From Calliopum simillimum (Eukaryota > Arthropoda > Insecta > Diptera > Lauxaniidae), in the NCBI GenBank assembly GCA_951812925.1, contig OX638368.1, forward strand, positions 113,793,309 through 113,857,308: 64,000 nt of DNA. The letters run 5' to 3'. The notes under the pieces were generated by a model. It was given only the letters and a program-made list of their open reading frames with translations. It made no database searches and was not told the DNA's origin. Both the position numbers and the translations under genes were made by a program. Positions 12,748-24,982 of the stretch are shown piece by piece. Position 1 is the stretch's first letter. The number at the start of each line of letters is the position of its first letter.

Positions 12748-13309
12748 TCTATATATATAAAAATGAAATGGTGTCCGTATGTAGCTTATCAACGCGGAAA
12801 CTACAAGGCCGATTTACATAATTTTTTTTTTAAATTGTTTGTTAAGGTCTGTAGAAGGTTCTTAAGGGGGTGGGATGCCACTGAGAGGATCGGGGGTTGC
12901 AGTTATACAAACTATGATAATGAAAGTTGATGAACTTATGCATAACGTACATATCTACCATTCACCATGCAAAACTTGAGGGATATTGGGTGTAGGAGAA
13001 TTGCATCCACTTTTCAAAAATACACAAAATGCTATATTTCTTCACATAAACTTGATACATACATGAATATTCTATCTACCATTGACTTTGAAAAATTTGG
13101 GGGGGGGTGAGAAGGGGGAGTTGCACCCTTCATACAAAAAATATATAAAATGCTATATCTCTGTACCTATGGGAGCTATGATTACAGAAGTTGATACATG
13201 GATCTTTAAAAACCTTGGTGATTGGAAGAGAGGAACGATGGAGATAGATGGGACTTCATACGTAAAGGCATTGGGAATGGGCGAACGAAGTCGCATCCAG
13301 GCCAGCTAG
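12748..13309 (+). mobile_element. Non-autonomous Helitron
   Basis: It starts with TCTATATATATAAAAATGAA after an A and ends with CCAGCTAG before a T, the expected A^T insertion with 5' TC and 3' CTAG ends. A short inverted pair (gcga...tcgc) lies just before the 3' end. Insect Helitrons typically have this terminus. Inside are two or three diverged units (ctatctaccatt..., aaaatgctatat...) and no RepHel coding. It is inserted into the preceding tandem repeat. Length is 562 bp. Confidence 0.8.
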
Positions 13310-14515
13310 TATTTTCATATTAATAGCGTTTTTCCGACCTTCAACGGTCAAATATATCCCGATCAGTACCAAAATTATTATGCTTGATACTTACACCAAT
13401 TGGAAATTCTTTAGCTCATGGGAGCAATGTTTTTTAATTTTTGCGACAGGTCTAATGTACATTCCTTTGAAATTGAGCGATTGTTTTTTTTAGTGATGTT
13501 TACAGTAATATATTAAACCGTATTTTTACTAAAACTTTATATAATACGATATTTAAGGGTTTAAGTTATCATATTTCTGCCATATTTCGAATTCAATCAC
13601 TTTTAATTAATAATTCAGAAAGTTCTGAAAATCCCTTTCAAGTTAGTCAATTAACTACTTAATTGCTAATTGAGTTACTCATGCGATATGTATAGAAATA
13701 CACATAGATCATCTCATCTTCTTAAGACACAAATTTTTACAAAAACAATTTACACTGCTGCTCTAAATGCAACTGCTGAACTGAACACATTGCTATATTT
13801 ACTTTTGTTGCAATTGTTACAACGAACGTGACTGCAATTATGTTGTTAACAGGGAAATGTTAAATTTCGACAACCAGCCACAACAATACAATTTAATTTG
13901 TACATTTTCATAGTAATTTTTGTGTAGGTAACAAACAACTCCAAAGCAAAACAACCAACATTCAACAGTCATTGGACGTATCAAACAATCGAACTGTCGA
14001 TGGTTGTTGGCGGACATAGCAATTTTCGCGTCTTTGTTTTAATTAAATTGCCAATTTGGATATTTTCGCAACTCTAAAGTCTGCATTGAACAAAATTAAA
14101 ACAAAAAAATTTTAAAACTTTGGTTTCAATGTCAAATTGCGCAATTGAACAAAAATGAGTCATTTGATGTGTAATTGTTGCATCCTGATATTATAACTTA
14201 AAACTTAAAATTCATTCAGCAAAATACATTTAAATCAGAACTTGAAATAAACTTTTTTAAAAGTTTTTTTTTTAAGTTAATTCAGACTTCAAGCTTTTAA
14301 ACTCTTAAAATAAAAGTTTGAGAAACTTTTTGAAAAAAAATAAAACTTTTCTTTTCTGTGTTTTCACATCTTGAACTTGATGAATTCAGAATATGCAAAT
14401 TTCTTCCAAAAATCTCTTGGAAAACGTTTAAGTTTATCTTAAAAACTAAATGGTTTTACCTTCTGAAACTAATAGTAAGTTTTATTTGATTTTTTACTGA
14501 AGATTTGCATACTTA
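13310..14515. other. Non-coding stretch
   Basis: The start (to about 13400) continues the repeat interrupted by the Helitron. The rest is AT-rich, with no gene recognised. Confidence 0.4.
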
Positions 14516-15579
14516 AGGCATGTATACGAAATAAAGTAGTCGACAAAAAATGGGTATAAAAAGTTTATTTTTTGACCAAAAAAAAGAAAGTAACACATTT
14601 TTTGGAGCTCAAGGGTATTTCTTTAAAGAAATGAAAACGTTTGCTCATTTGGTTGAGATATATGCAAAATATCGTTACTTTGAATTAACACCTGCCATTA
14701 GACTCCGCACATCACTTTGAGTGACCTGGGATTATACCTTGATCCATTTTTTTATAGTTTCTTTTAATTTTTGACAACTTTCTTCGTTTTTAGCAATTTT
14801 CTCTTCATTTTAGCCTAGTATTTTATAATCGGCCCAGGGCGATTCGGAGGATTTACATTTTTCGGTACAACATTGACCCATTCTCTTCATACCAATTCAT
14901 GGCCAATTTGCCATAGTGACAATACGCCAAATCTGGCCAAAATAACACAGGATTTTCGTGAAGGCGTTTCATTTGGCGCAACATCGCCTTTCTTTTTGCG
15001 GTGTGAAAAAAGTTGACCCGGAAGCTGTTAAAGTCAGCTTTGACGTAAGTTGCGTCGTCCATTAAAATGAATTCTAAATTGTGTACAAAACGGTTTTAGC
15101 AGCTGTGTTTTAATATGATTGAAAACCTTTCTCTCTGCAAACTTTCTGTACGTTTCCGGGCGACTAATGCACTTTTTTAAACACATCTCTAATGGAGAGT
15201 CCATTATTTTTCTTTCTTTTGATTTTTTCTCCGAGGTAAATCCTTTTTTTCGAACACTTCCAACTTTCCTTTCCGTAGTTAATCGTTCACTCAAGTTTTA
15301 AGTACGCATGCTACCGTAGATTTTGCAATATTTATACTTTATGCAATGTCTTTGTGAGACGAATGGGGAAAATCTTGTTTTTTGCGCACAATTAAATCTA
15401 GCACATTTTCTTTCAATAAACTTATTTTGAAAACTATTCAAAATTCTAAAAAAAACAATGATGAAGAAATGTAAGACAAAGAATTCTTAGACGATTACAT
15501 CTGTTAAATTCACTTTTACTGTAATATTTAACGCGGCATTCTTTGTTTACTGCGACTACTTTTTTTCGTATACATGCCT
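14516..15579 (-). mobile_element. Tc1/mariner element with decayed transposase
   Basis: Terminal inverted repeats aggcatgtatacgaaa (left) and tttcgtatacatgcct (right), extending to about 26 bp with gtagtcg, are flanked by TA on both sides. The length is 1064 bp. The interior codes on the minus strand for a broken transposase (see 14700-15294). The intact ends and correct TA duplication show a complete insertion that decayed in place. Confidence 0.85.
14700..15294 (-). pseudogene. Tc1/mariner-family transposase, broken
   Basis: Minus-strand fragments read in order. The N-terminal part is MSERLTTERKVGS... (15294 to about 15070). A frame change follows, then ...MDDATYVKADFNSF... (15062-14853), which carries the first catalytic aspartate, and LFWPDLAYCHYGK, which carries the second. 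A short frame-shifted tail (SPWADYKILG) follows. The stretch between the first two catalytic blocks is much shorter than in intact relatives, so an internal deletion is likely. It cannot make an active enzyme. Confidence 0.8.
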
Positions 15580-16510
15580 TAATCTGCATCTATTTAACGA
15601 TGCTTGCCCATTTCTGGCCAATTTGGAAATTTTTGTCATGAAAATCGCTTTTTCGGGCTAAGGATTCATCGACTTTAACGTCAGCTTCAATTTGAACCAA
15701 AGTTTTTAAAAATTTATCGAATTTTCACCGAATGGCCAGGCGTGCCATTTGGCATCCAGTTTTTTAAATAGTTAAAGAGCAAGGCTTTATATATTGTTTT
15801 TTTCCTTATAATGAAAGTTTGTACACCACCATCTCTCCTAAAAATTGCAGCCATCCATTTAGTTTAATTTCCGTTGGTTCTTAATGACTTAGTACTATTT
15901 TATTATAGATTTCGGTTATTATGGACACTTAGAAACAAACACCCGTACTAGTTAACAATTACTATTATTATAACTACTCGAAACATCACACATTGAAATA
16001 GTCAATATGTTTCCTGACACACCTTTGCTAAAATCACAATACTTATTTGTAATCCTCTGGAATAATTGAAACGGTGATTATTGAAGCTCAACTGCAACGC
16101 AATCACTACGCAATCAACATAAGGAAGATATTAAAAGTTGCATGTATCTCTTTGAATGTTTTAACATTTCCACTGCAAACTGTGAACATTTTGCAATTTT
16201 AAAGTCAATTGCTGTTGCAAATGCATAGTTTTTTTTTTTTTTTTTTTTTCTTTAAGAAAATTGTCAACTTTTTTAAAGCATTAAATGTCGTCACGCAAGT
16301 CACTTTAACGCGTTAAACTGATTGTAAGCCATATTTATGGTCGCATTTAAAGACAACAATTATTTCCAAAGAAAACTAAAAATAATTTTTCTGTAAAAAG
16401 CTGTAATTGCAGTTTTCAAATTATAGTATCCCGCATATGTTGATATACACTCAAACGAAATAAAAACCAAGCTTTAAAGTTGAAATTGTTTCATTTTTAC
16501 ACTTTAAGTA
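15580..16510. other. Non-coding stretch
   Basis: AT-rich, with a 21-base T run near 16230. No gene recognised. Confidence 0.4.
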
Positions 16511-16514
16511 GTGT

Positions 16515-17200
16515 TCGAAGGTTACACTTAGCAGCCATAAATCATAATTTGTATTGTATTTTAAATTCTTTTGAAATGTCTGTTTGATTTTATATCGTAG
16601 TTTTAAGATGTTTTCTTCGGTATCATCCTAGGACTCAAAATGAAAGGTTACACTTAACAGCCATAAATCGAAATTTTTATTTTTATTTAGCACTCCATAG
16701 TTGTTGAAATAAGCGTTACATTCTTTTTATTAGTTGCATCGAAGCTGTGATATTTTAATTTTCCAGAAAATTGTTGACGTATGAGTAACAGTCAATTATA
16801 ATAAAATTTTACAAAAAAGAAATTAAATATAATTATATAATTCTTTTGAACTGTCTGTTTTATTTTAAGGTTTTGAGACCTTTTCTTTGGCATCAACCTT
16901 TGACTCAAAAAGAAAGGTTACACATAACAGCCATAAATCAAAATTTGTATTTTTAAAAAGCACTCCATAGTTGTTGAAATTAGCGTTTCATTCTTTTTAT
17001 TAGTTGCATCGAAGATTTGATATTTTGAATTTCTTCAGAAAAATTAATTTTGACGTATGAGTAACATTTAATTATACAAAAAATTTTACAAAAATGTTTA
17101 ATTTTAAATTGCTTAAGATGTTATTTTATGTATTTATTTGATTTTATTTTATAGTTTTTAAACCCTTTCCGATATACTTTGACTTAAAAAAAGTATTCCA
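16515..17200. repeat. 270-bp tandem repeat, about 2.5 copies
   Basis: The words aaaggttacac(t/a)taacagcc start at 16643 and 16913, giving a 270-bp period. A partial unit starts near 16517. Shared words in each full unit include cactccatagttgttgaaat, tagttgcatcgaag and gacgtatgagtaaca. The copies are diverged but collinear. Confidence 0.8.
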
Positions 17201-17852
17201 ACTTTTTTTAAATTTCAATCAATAAGCAAATATACATGTTTTCACAGATCCAATTGTGCAAATATTTGATTTGATTTTCTCTCCTTGTGCAACTAAAGTT
17301 GATCAATGCGCACCGCAGGCCATTTGGTGTGTTGCACTGGATACGAGAGTGATTTTGCAACAAACTGCTCTTTTTTTAACTACTTGATGGTTTTTCTGGG
17401 CCATCGTTTCTTGTTTTTTTTTTATGTTATTACTCTTACTACACACATTCAAATGGTCAGGTGTCGTTAACAAATTATTTACAATTTAACACGAATAAAA
17501 ATTGCCAACCATTTGTAAGCCATGTCTATTAAAGTTGTTGCATTTGCGCAGCAGGAAATATTGAATTGCAATCAATTGCAGTTGTCAATAGAACTGTCAT
17601 TTGTTCATTCGATGGTAACCAAATATTGTGGTTTGTAATGGCAGGAGATGCAAATGCACTGGCATGAAGTGAGAACATTCAAATGCAACAATTTATTGGC
17701 AGCAAAATGACAATTTGTTTTAATGTGACTTCATTTATAAAGTAAACTTTAGAAGAAAACCTTTAGAATTGTTTCATTTTAGCATATTTTAGCTTATTAT
17801 TTCTCTGCATTTCAATTCAATAATCTGACTTTTCTCTTTTCTTATCTTGCAG

Positions 17853-20771
17853 GATCGCGCACGAAATACCTCAGAACGTCTGTCATCTACCACTACACTC
17901 ACTGTGAACATCGCTGACTCCGATGATCTTGATCCATCCTTCATTTACCGCGGTTGTGTATTACTCGATGGTGCTTGCATTAATCCCGAATACTCTGCAT
18001 CTGTTCCAGCTGGCTCACTACAAGGCGTGCTCACTGTCACACCCGAACGCATACAGGCCGTCGATTTGGATACCATCAGCTCACCCATACGTTACTCTTT
18101 TGCCAACGGCATGCCAGGCAACTATGCCGACTACTTTGAGATCGATGAGCAAACCGGTGTTTTAAAACAAATTAAAGCCGTTGATACTTCAACGGCCAAA
18201 AAGTACGATATTGTAGTAAAAGCTGAAGAGGTCTCACAGATTAAACGTTTTACGACCGCTAAATTGACCATAACAGTAAAACCTGTCGATGCTAATCCAC
18301 CGGTTATATCAGCCAGCGATATTGAGGGTTATGTTGATGAGAACTCACCCATAGGTACCAAAGTGTTCGATACCAACGGGCGCCCTATATCATTTAAAAC
18401 TACCGATGCCGATCTTGGCGAAGATGATCCTAAGCCCGATTACATTTATGAATTGACGACGCCATCATTTTATGTCACAAAAGATGGCATTTTAGTGGTT
18501 AACGAAGAAGGACTTGATCGGGATCCACCTTCACCGGGGCGCTTTAAGTTCCAAGTAGTAGCACGTGAACCACGCACCAATGCCGCAAGTGCACCATTAA
18601 GTCTTACTGTTGTGCTACGCGATGTTAATGATAATGCACCTAAACTGGCCATGGTTCCACCGATCTCTATAACCGCTGGCGACGGCAATCGTCTTGTGAC
18701 ACAAGTTAGTGCTACTGATAATGATGAAGGTGCCAATGCTGTCATTACTTATTCCATTTATCATATATCCAATAATGGTGCACAGAAATTTGTCATTGAT
18801 GAGCAGAGCGGAGAAATCGAGACACGTGGTCGTCTTATGGCCGGTGAACAATACAGCATCACTGTGCAAGCCACAGATGTGGGTGGACTTTCATCGCAGG
18901 CTATTGTTGAAGTTTCTGTGACTCCGGGACCAAATACGAAGCCACCACGTTTTGTCAAACCCATCTACGAAGTACAAGTCAGCGAAGGTGCTGAGATTAA
19001 TTCGACTGTCACTGTGGTGCACGCCGAGGATCCTGAAAATGATCCAGTCATTTATTCAATTGTATCGGGAAATGACTTGCGACAATTTGCAGTCGGACAG
19101 GAGAGTGGTGTTATTGTGGTGATACGGAAATTGGACCGTGAAAGCTTGACGCGCTATCAGTTGACTGTAAAGGCTGAAGATAATGGTGGACTTTCGAGCA
19201 GCGCCACTGTAGACATCAAAGTGACCGACATCAATGACAAAAATCCGGAATTCGATGAAGACACACTGCCATATATGTTCAGTGTAGATGAGGGCAAGCG
19301 AGATGCCTTCGTGGGCATTGTGCATGCAACGGATGCTGACGAGGGTATAAACGCAGAGATCACTTATTCACTGCCAACAGATATTCCCTTTGCTATCAAT
19401 GGTAAAAGCGGTGAAATACACACTAGTCAGGAATTGGATTACGAACGTCAGCACGAATATCGTTTTGTAGTTACTGCAAAGGATGGCGCACCCGATGCAC
19501 GTCTTGGCACTGCTAGCGTTACGGTTATGGTACGTGATCTGCAGGATGAAGTACCGAAATTTACTGACGCACGCATAGATGTACGCGTACCAGAAAATGC
19601 CGCTGACATGCTGGTTGCAACAGTCCTCGCAGTTGATCCTGACACTGTACCTGAAATTACATACGTGCTGCGAAAGGGCGCCACCGAACTCTTTAAGGTG
19701 TCACCTAAAACCGGTGAAATACGCACCACAAAGGGCCTTGATTACGAGAAGACGAAACAACATGAACTCATTGTGGGAACAATGGAAAATGATGGCGACG
19801 GACCAGGCGATACCATACGCGTAGTCGTCGATGTAGAAGATCGCAATGATGTGCGTCCTGTATTTGTTTCGGTACCAGAGCCAGTGACAGTAAATGATGA
19901 TCAACCAATTGGCACCATGATAGCTACCATGCCGGCTATAGACGGTGATGGTTCATCGCCTGGCAATGTAGTTCGCTATGAATTGGTTGGACGTGGCAAA
20001 GCACTCAAATACTTCCAAGTAGACCCTGATACAGGTGCAGTGCGAATACGTGATGAGCTGCGAAAACAGGAAGATACCGAATATCAAGTGGATATACGCG
20101 CCTATGACATGGGTGAACCACAGTTGAGCTCTGTCGCAACGTTGCCGGTCTTCGTGCGTCATTTGTTAACCGATCCAAATGAAGAGAACATGATGGATGG
20201 CCATATGGATAATGGCGTTATAATGAGTCCGGAAAGTTTAGGTCTGGCATTTAGTGATGACAGTTACACTACTGGTGTGCCAGAAACTACTGGTATAAAT
20301 GCCACCATTAAACTAATACAGATCATCAACTCTAAGAAGGCGGATCATAGTAATCCTGGATTTAAATGTGAAATTGTTCGTGGTAACGAACTTGGTATTT
20401 TTGCCGTATCGATTGAAGATCATGGTTGTGGTATTCAGCTGATGAAACATTTGGATTATGAAAACAAAACAGCTTTCTCGCTAGAGTTGCGTCTAGTATC
20501 ACACAAATACTTTATAAATTCACAAAAAAGCATGACGACAGTGAAGATTATTGTGCAAGATGACAATGACAATGCACCTGAATTCATTTTCAATCGATTG
20601 CGTGGTAGCAAGGATAACAAAGACACCTACTATGTGGTGGTAACTCCAGATATTGATATTGATACACCAGTGCTGCAGGTTCGTGCCACCGACAGAGACT
20701 CGGGAAAATTTGGGATGGTGCGTTACAAAATTTACGATGAAGACGACAATAACATAAGTGATGAAAATTTG
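17853..20771 (+). CDS. Cad99C: Cad99C large exon: EC2 end to EC11 start
   Basis: The acceptor is cttatcttgcag|gat and the donor is aatttg|gtaagt, both phase 0. The 973 residues are almost all cadherin repeats. Linker motifs in order are DSDDLDPSF, DANPPVI, DVNDNAPKL, GPNTKPPRF, DINDKNPEF, DLQDEVPKF, DRNDVRPVF, a non-canonical EC9/EC10 junction (RHLLTDPNEENM) and DDNDNAPEF. Cysteines at exon residues 35 and 42 match the EC3 pair of PCDH15. The degenerate linkers predict weaker calcium binding and more flexible joints there. Confidence 0.9.
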
Positions 20772-23700
20772 GTAAGTTGGAAATAGAGCTATCTGTTTGA
20801 GCACGTGAATCGTGCTGTTCGTGCTCTCTAGAGTAGGAACTTTGTACGAAATCGCGTACCTCCAACTTCACGAGAATTTGAGGTTCACACAGGCATGTGA
20901 GTTTGCTGAAGTTCGCGAATTTGATAAAAATTTCGTATCTAAGTAGTACGTCCTAGTATATCGAACCTTATGAATTTGACAGTTTATTAGACGATGTTTG
21001 TTATTTCATACCTCTGATCACGGGTTCACCTACTCACGAGTTCACGTGATCCGATAGCTCTAGTTGAAAGCGTTATTTCAGTGATTTATAACTTTATTTG
21101 ATTTCTCTAATTTAGCCAACCACCTACTTCGTCATGGCTGAAGAAACTGGGGTTCTACGTACAGCCAAACTCTTTCGTCAAGAAGCCGTATTCCCAATGA
21201 AGTTATATGTAGAAGCACGTGACAATGATGGTCAGGAAATGGGTTCACATCGCACACGCGCACGTATTGTGGTGAATCAAATCACCGACATCAATCGCAT
21301 GTCACTCGCCTTTTCTGACTCTGGTCCCAACGAAATACGCAATCATTATGCTGCCTTAGAAGAGCTATTGGAAGAGAAGACTAACGGTTTATTGAGTGGC
21401 ATCGAACGTTTCAGCAATCGCAAAATACTTAATGAAAATGGTACCATCATTGAATTGCCCAGCGCCACAGATGTTTGGTTTTATCTCATTGATCCAAAAA
21501 CGGAGATGATTCTACAACGCAATGATAGCATTATACAGGAAATGCTACTGGAACCTACAGCCAAATCTGAGCTGAATTTTGCCGCATCCGGCGTTGCACG
21601 TGCCACCGCTGATGGCATCTATGCACCTATAGAGATGAAGCAAGTGGTACACAAGGTATGGACAGTAATTTTGAAACAATGCATTTAAATAAATAATCTC
21701 GTTTTTATTCAGCAGGTTAAGGCAGCCATAGCCATCAATGATGATGTCTTTCCATACACGTTGATTGCCATATCAATAATCATTTTAATACTGGGCACCA
21801 TTGGCATCATTTACATATGCGTTTCTTGGTCCAAGTAAGTGAATAAACAATAGTTTGCACTTTAGTTTATCTCTAACTACCTGCTTTTCCATTTAAACAG
21901 ATATAAAAATTTCAAACAGCGCATGCGTCAATACTCCGCCCCCAGTCCCACGCGTTATGATCCCGTCATTGTTAACTCGCAGGCAACAAATGCCGCCGAT
22001 GCAGTAGCTAATCTGAAAGAGTACGAGACACAGGTGCTGGCCATGGCAGTGCCACCAGATGGTGATGATGATTTGCAACTTGATTTTAGCGCCAAAAATC
22101 ATGCCTTCAGTCTGGACAATGTAAGCTATATTACGCATAAGGAGCAAAATGTTGGTGGTGGGGGTGCCGGCGGTCAGGCTAGTCCATCACATTCAGACGC
22201 CACGACTGCAACAATTGCTACGTTGCGTCGCAATAACAACAACAATAACAATAATTTGAACAATCATCAGCATCAGCACAATAACATCATAGGCAATCAC
22301 CACAGCAACAATAACAACACCGGTCATGGTCTTTTGCACGCCATGAACAATCGCAATCAACTGAACGCATTCAATCGTACGCTAGAGATGAATGCGCGCA
22401 ACAATGCGAATGCAAATCCCCTGGCTGCTGGCACACTTCCTGGCACATTGACACTAGGACGTATCAAGCATCAGAATACAAATCACTATCAAAATGGCGG
22501 CTACAAATTGGATACAGTGAGTCGTAACAATTTGGCCAATTTACAACATAACAATGCATACAGTACAATGGGTCGTCGGGGAAACACTTTTGGTGGACCA
22601 ACGGGATTGCATGGTCTGAACGGTAGTCTGGGGAATGGTCTAGATGTTGCTGGCAATGGCGGCAGAGGTGATCATGGCAATGGCGAGCTGATGACAAATA
22701 CTTTGGGACGCAATAATCATCGTTCGTATGCGGATTTACCAATAACGAATCCACTTTTTCAAAGGTAGGTGGTATATGAAAAGAAGTTAAAAAATATTTG
22801 AAATACAAAACAATCGCAATCATTTAAATTAGTAATATTATCCATTTTGATCATAACCATATCTCTTATACTACGTTTTCACCGGAGATTAGCGCGGTGA
22901 TTTCCGGCTGTTTCAAGATTTAGCTCTAATTCTCGTCGTAAATGAGACTTACTTTTCGAAGCAAAAGTAATGTCATGCATATTAAGGCGATTCCTGAAAA
23001 CGTGTAAAAGTCTCGAAAACCTCGTAAACTTGTAAAACTGTCAAATTTTGTATTGATTTTGACAATTTTTACGACTTTACGAGGTTTTCTAGGCTTTTAC
23101 ACGTTTTCAGGAATCCCCTCATTATGTGCCATAGTAATCGATTACTTGACCAATTTAACTTTCTCAACTTAATATCATCAATTCTACACCATCAGGTAAA
23201 CTTTTCGTGAAAACAGAGCCCAATTTTATTCTTTTGTGACAAAGTGTCAGCCGATTTATGTTATTTTTGCACCGAAATGGACTTACACTACTATTCAAAT
23301 GAACGACACAAATCTCGTCACAGCTAAACCTCCGGTGGAAACGAAGTATTAAACTGTAGTCCTTCCATATGGGTTATTCAAACTGTATCACGCAAAAATA
23401 ATCACAAATTTTTGGAACTTTAGTATACCGCCCTGTTTCAAATTTCAGTTTTACACAGAAGTAGATTTCAAGCGGTTTTCATTCGTTTTGAAAAGTCCGT
23501 AAAAGTACAGAGTTTATGCAAAGACTTTCTTATACATTTTGCTATTATGAACTAGTTTAATTGCTGAATTCTTCACGCTAAACACTCATATAAGCTCCAG
23601 ATTTTTATCTTAATTACCGTGTTATTTTAATTATTCGTTGCATACCAAACATTTTAAATATTTTTACAATTAAAAGAATAACATAAAATATTTTTTTCCA

Positions 23701-24499
23701 CTAAAAGTAAAATGTCCAATTTTCACATTTTTGAAATCAACTATTTAATCTGTTCGTGTTAGCAAGAATTGCTAGAAAACAGGATGAGACCTAATTTTCT
23801 TGAAATAACCCCGATAAGTTTAAGATTCAGAATATAAAAAAAGATCTCTCAGAAATTCTGTCATAGCGAAAAAAAATGCCTAATTTGGCATCTTGGATAA
23901 ATTTTATTTACCTGTGTGTATTTTTAACTTCCTAACGAAAAAGTTGAAAGTTCTACTATAAAAAGTTAAACGTCTTAAATAGTATTTCAAAACACTTCAA
24001 AATGAAAAGTAATTGAAACTGCACGTAACACGGAATGAGACGGATAGTGCAGTTTTAATCGTACCGATCGGAGATTTATATGGTCCAAGGCTTGAATATT
24101 TAAGATATAGCAAAAACTTTAGAGCTTATTATAAAGCTAATTTGATTTTAAAACTCTAAAACGGACTTATTAATTTTGCTCTCAATTTTCTTGAGTTTGC
24201 TCTCGCCAATAAATTTTCAAAAGTATTAAATAAAAAAGTAATCTAAAATATTTGAATCTAAGAAATAAGATATCAAGCAAAGAATGTTCCAAAAATTTAA
24301 CGTTACTTAATATTTTGGTCTATTCATTGATTTTTTTTTTTTTTTTTTTTTTTTGCATTTCAGATCCAACGGTGATCTTAGTCACATCAGCGCAACAAAT
24401 GAAAATGTAACATTTGGTAAACGTGATTATGGCCAAATGGGTTTCTCGTACCTTAATGATTTGGATCGTTCAGAAGTGGAAACAACAACCGAATTATAA
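17853..24499 (+). CDS. Cad99C: Protocadherin-15-like cadherin Cad99C, 3' part (5 exons)
   Basis: Exons 17853-20771, 21116-21655, 21716-21834, 21901-22764 and 24364-24499 join in frame to 1525 codons plus TAA. The domain order is end of EC2, EC3 to EC11, a membrane-adjacent domain, one membrane helix and a cytoplasmic tail. It matches human PCDH15 repeat for repeat: a cysteine pair opens EC3, and the EC5-6 (GPNTKPPRF) and EC9-10 linkers both lack the usual DxNDN motif, as in PCDH15. The family is a single-pass calcium-dependent adhesion protein; fly Cad99C controls microvillus length in follicle cells. Signal peptide, EC1 and most of EC2 are missing, so upstream exons lie left of the window or are unrecognised. 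The name is strong at family level and rests on recalled homologues. Confidence 0.88.
20784..21062. mobile_element. MITE in Cad99C intron
   Basis: It has 10-bp perfect inverted ends tagagctatc/gatagctcta, with further imperfect pairing (gcacgtgaatcg against gttcacgtgatcc) inside. Length is 279 bp. Flanks gttggaaa and gttgaaag could be an 8-bp duplication with one change (hAT-like), or the end TAs could be a TA duplication. It starts only 12 nt after the donor site. Confidence 0.7.
21116..21655 (+). CDS. Cad99C: Cad99C exon: EC11 end and membrane-adjacent domain
   Basis: The acceptor is ctaatttag|cca and the donor is cacaag|gtatgg, phase 0. The 180 residues finish EC11 (PTTYFVMAEETGVLRTAKLF) and, after ITDINRMS, enter a non-cadherin region (SDSGPNEIRNHYAALEELLE to HK). 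This occupies the place of the PCDH15 membrane-adjacent (MAD12) domain, and shares its pattern of FYLIDPKTEMILQRN against the AIDPQTNRAIDRN of PCDH15. Confidence 0.88.
21716..21834 (+). CDS. Cad99C: Cad99C transmembrane exon
   Basis: The 119-nt exon encodes VKAAIAINDD, then the hydrophobic helix YTLIAISIIILILGTIGIIY and the stop-transfer start SWSK. The donor is tccaa|gtaagt, phase 2. The acceptor is cagcag|gtt, a NAGNAG tandem. Using the first AG (after 21712) would add one glutamine before VKAAI. Confidence 0.88.
21901..22764 (+). CDS. Cad99C: Cad99C cytoplasmic tail exon
   Basis: The acceptor is tttaaacag|atat and the donor is tcaaag|gtaggt, phase 2. The 288-residue tail begins with basic YKNFKQRMRQYSAPSPTRYD, then a likely conserved block (NLKEYETQVLAMAVPPDGDD). 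It continues with low-complexity Gly-, Asn- and His-rich tracts (about 22150-22330), as is common in fly proteins. The rich codon mix (CAA/AAC/CAT runs) makes length changes between alleles likely. Confidence 0.88.
22868..23352. mobile_element. TIR element in the last Cad99C intron
   Basis: Left end tactacgttttcaccggag, inverted as ctccggtggaaacgaagta at about 23328-23350. About 480 bp. A second, nearly perfect palindrome (22988-23116) lies inside it. Confidence 0.55.
22988..23116. mobile_element. About 130-bp palindromic MITE, copy 1
   Basis: The left arm (gattcctgaaaacgtgtaaa, then tctcgaaaacctcgtaaac) is matched inverted by gtttacgaggttttc-type and tttacacgttttcaggaatc words, with a few mismatches around the centre. 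A second copy is at 24846-24982, so the two flank the last Cad99C exon. Confidence 0.7.
24364..24499 (+). CDS. Cad99C: Cad99C terminal exon with PDZ ligand
   Basis: The acceptor gcatttcag|atcc follows a 24-T tract (about 24331-24354). The 45 residues end YLNDLDRSEVETTTEL and stop with TAA. The last three residues, T-E-L, fit a class I PDZ-binding motif (S/T-x-hydrophobic), as expected for the tail of this cadherin group. Confidence 0.88.
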
Positions 24500-24845
24500 G
24501 ACGTATGAAGGACTTTTCGAAAAATATTTAAGATAAAATTCAAAAGCGTAACAAAAACAATTAGCGTTTAAATAAGAAATAAATATTAAAATTAGAAAAA
24601 CTACTTAAAACATGCCAAACTAAGTTAATAAAATCTTACAATCAATAATTAACTACAATATTTAACTACATAAATAGCTGCCAATTTGTTTGATATACAT
24701 AAATATGTTTTATTGTTGTATAAATGTATAACGTAAATTATTATTATTAAACATTAATTGTTGCCATTAAATATTAAGTTGAGAAACATAATAATTTTTA
24801 ATACAGAGCAGATATAAGAAATTACGTAAAAATTATAAAGAATTA
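24500..24845 (+). other. Cad99C: Cad99C 3' UTR
   Basis: AT-rich sequence after the stop. AATAAA signals occur at 24578-24583 and 24627-24632, with several ATTAAA-like words later. I cannot say which is used. Confidence 0.5.
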
Positions 24846-24982
24846 GGGCATTCTTTAAAACGTGTAAAGGCTTTGAAAACCTCGTTAACTCGTAAAACTG
24901 TCAAAGTTCGTAATGATTTTAACAACTATTACGAGTTTACGAGGATTTCGAGATTTTTACACGTTTTAAGGAACACTCTCAT
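24846..24982. mobile_element. Palindromic MITE, copy 2
   Basis: Same family as 22988-23116. Arms carry gcattctttaaaacgtgtaaa, aaaacctcgttaactcg and, inverted, cgagtttacgagg and tttttacacgttttaaggaac. It lies near the end of the Cad99C 3' UTR. Confidence 0.7.
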
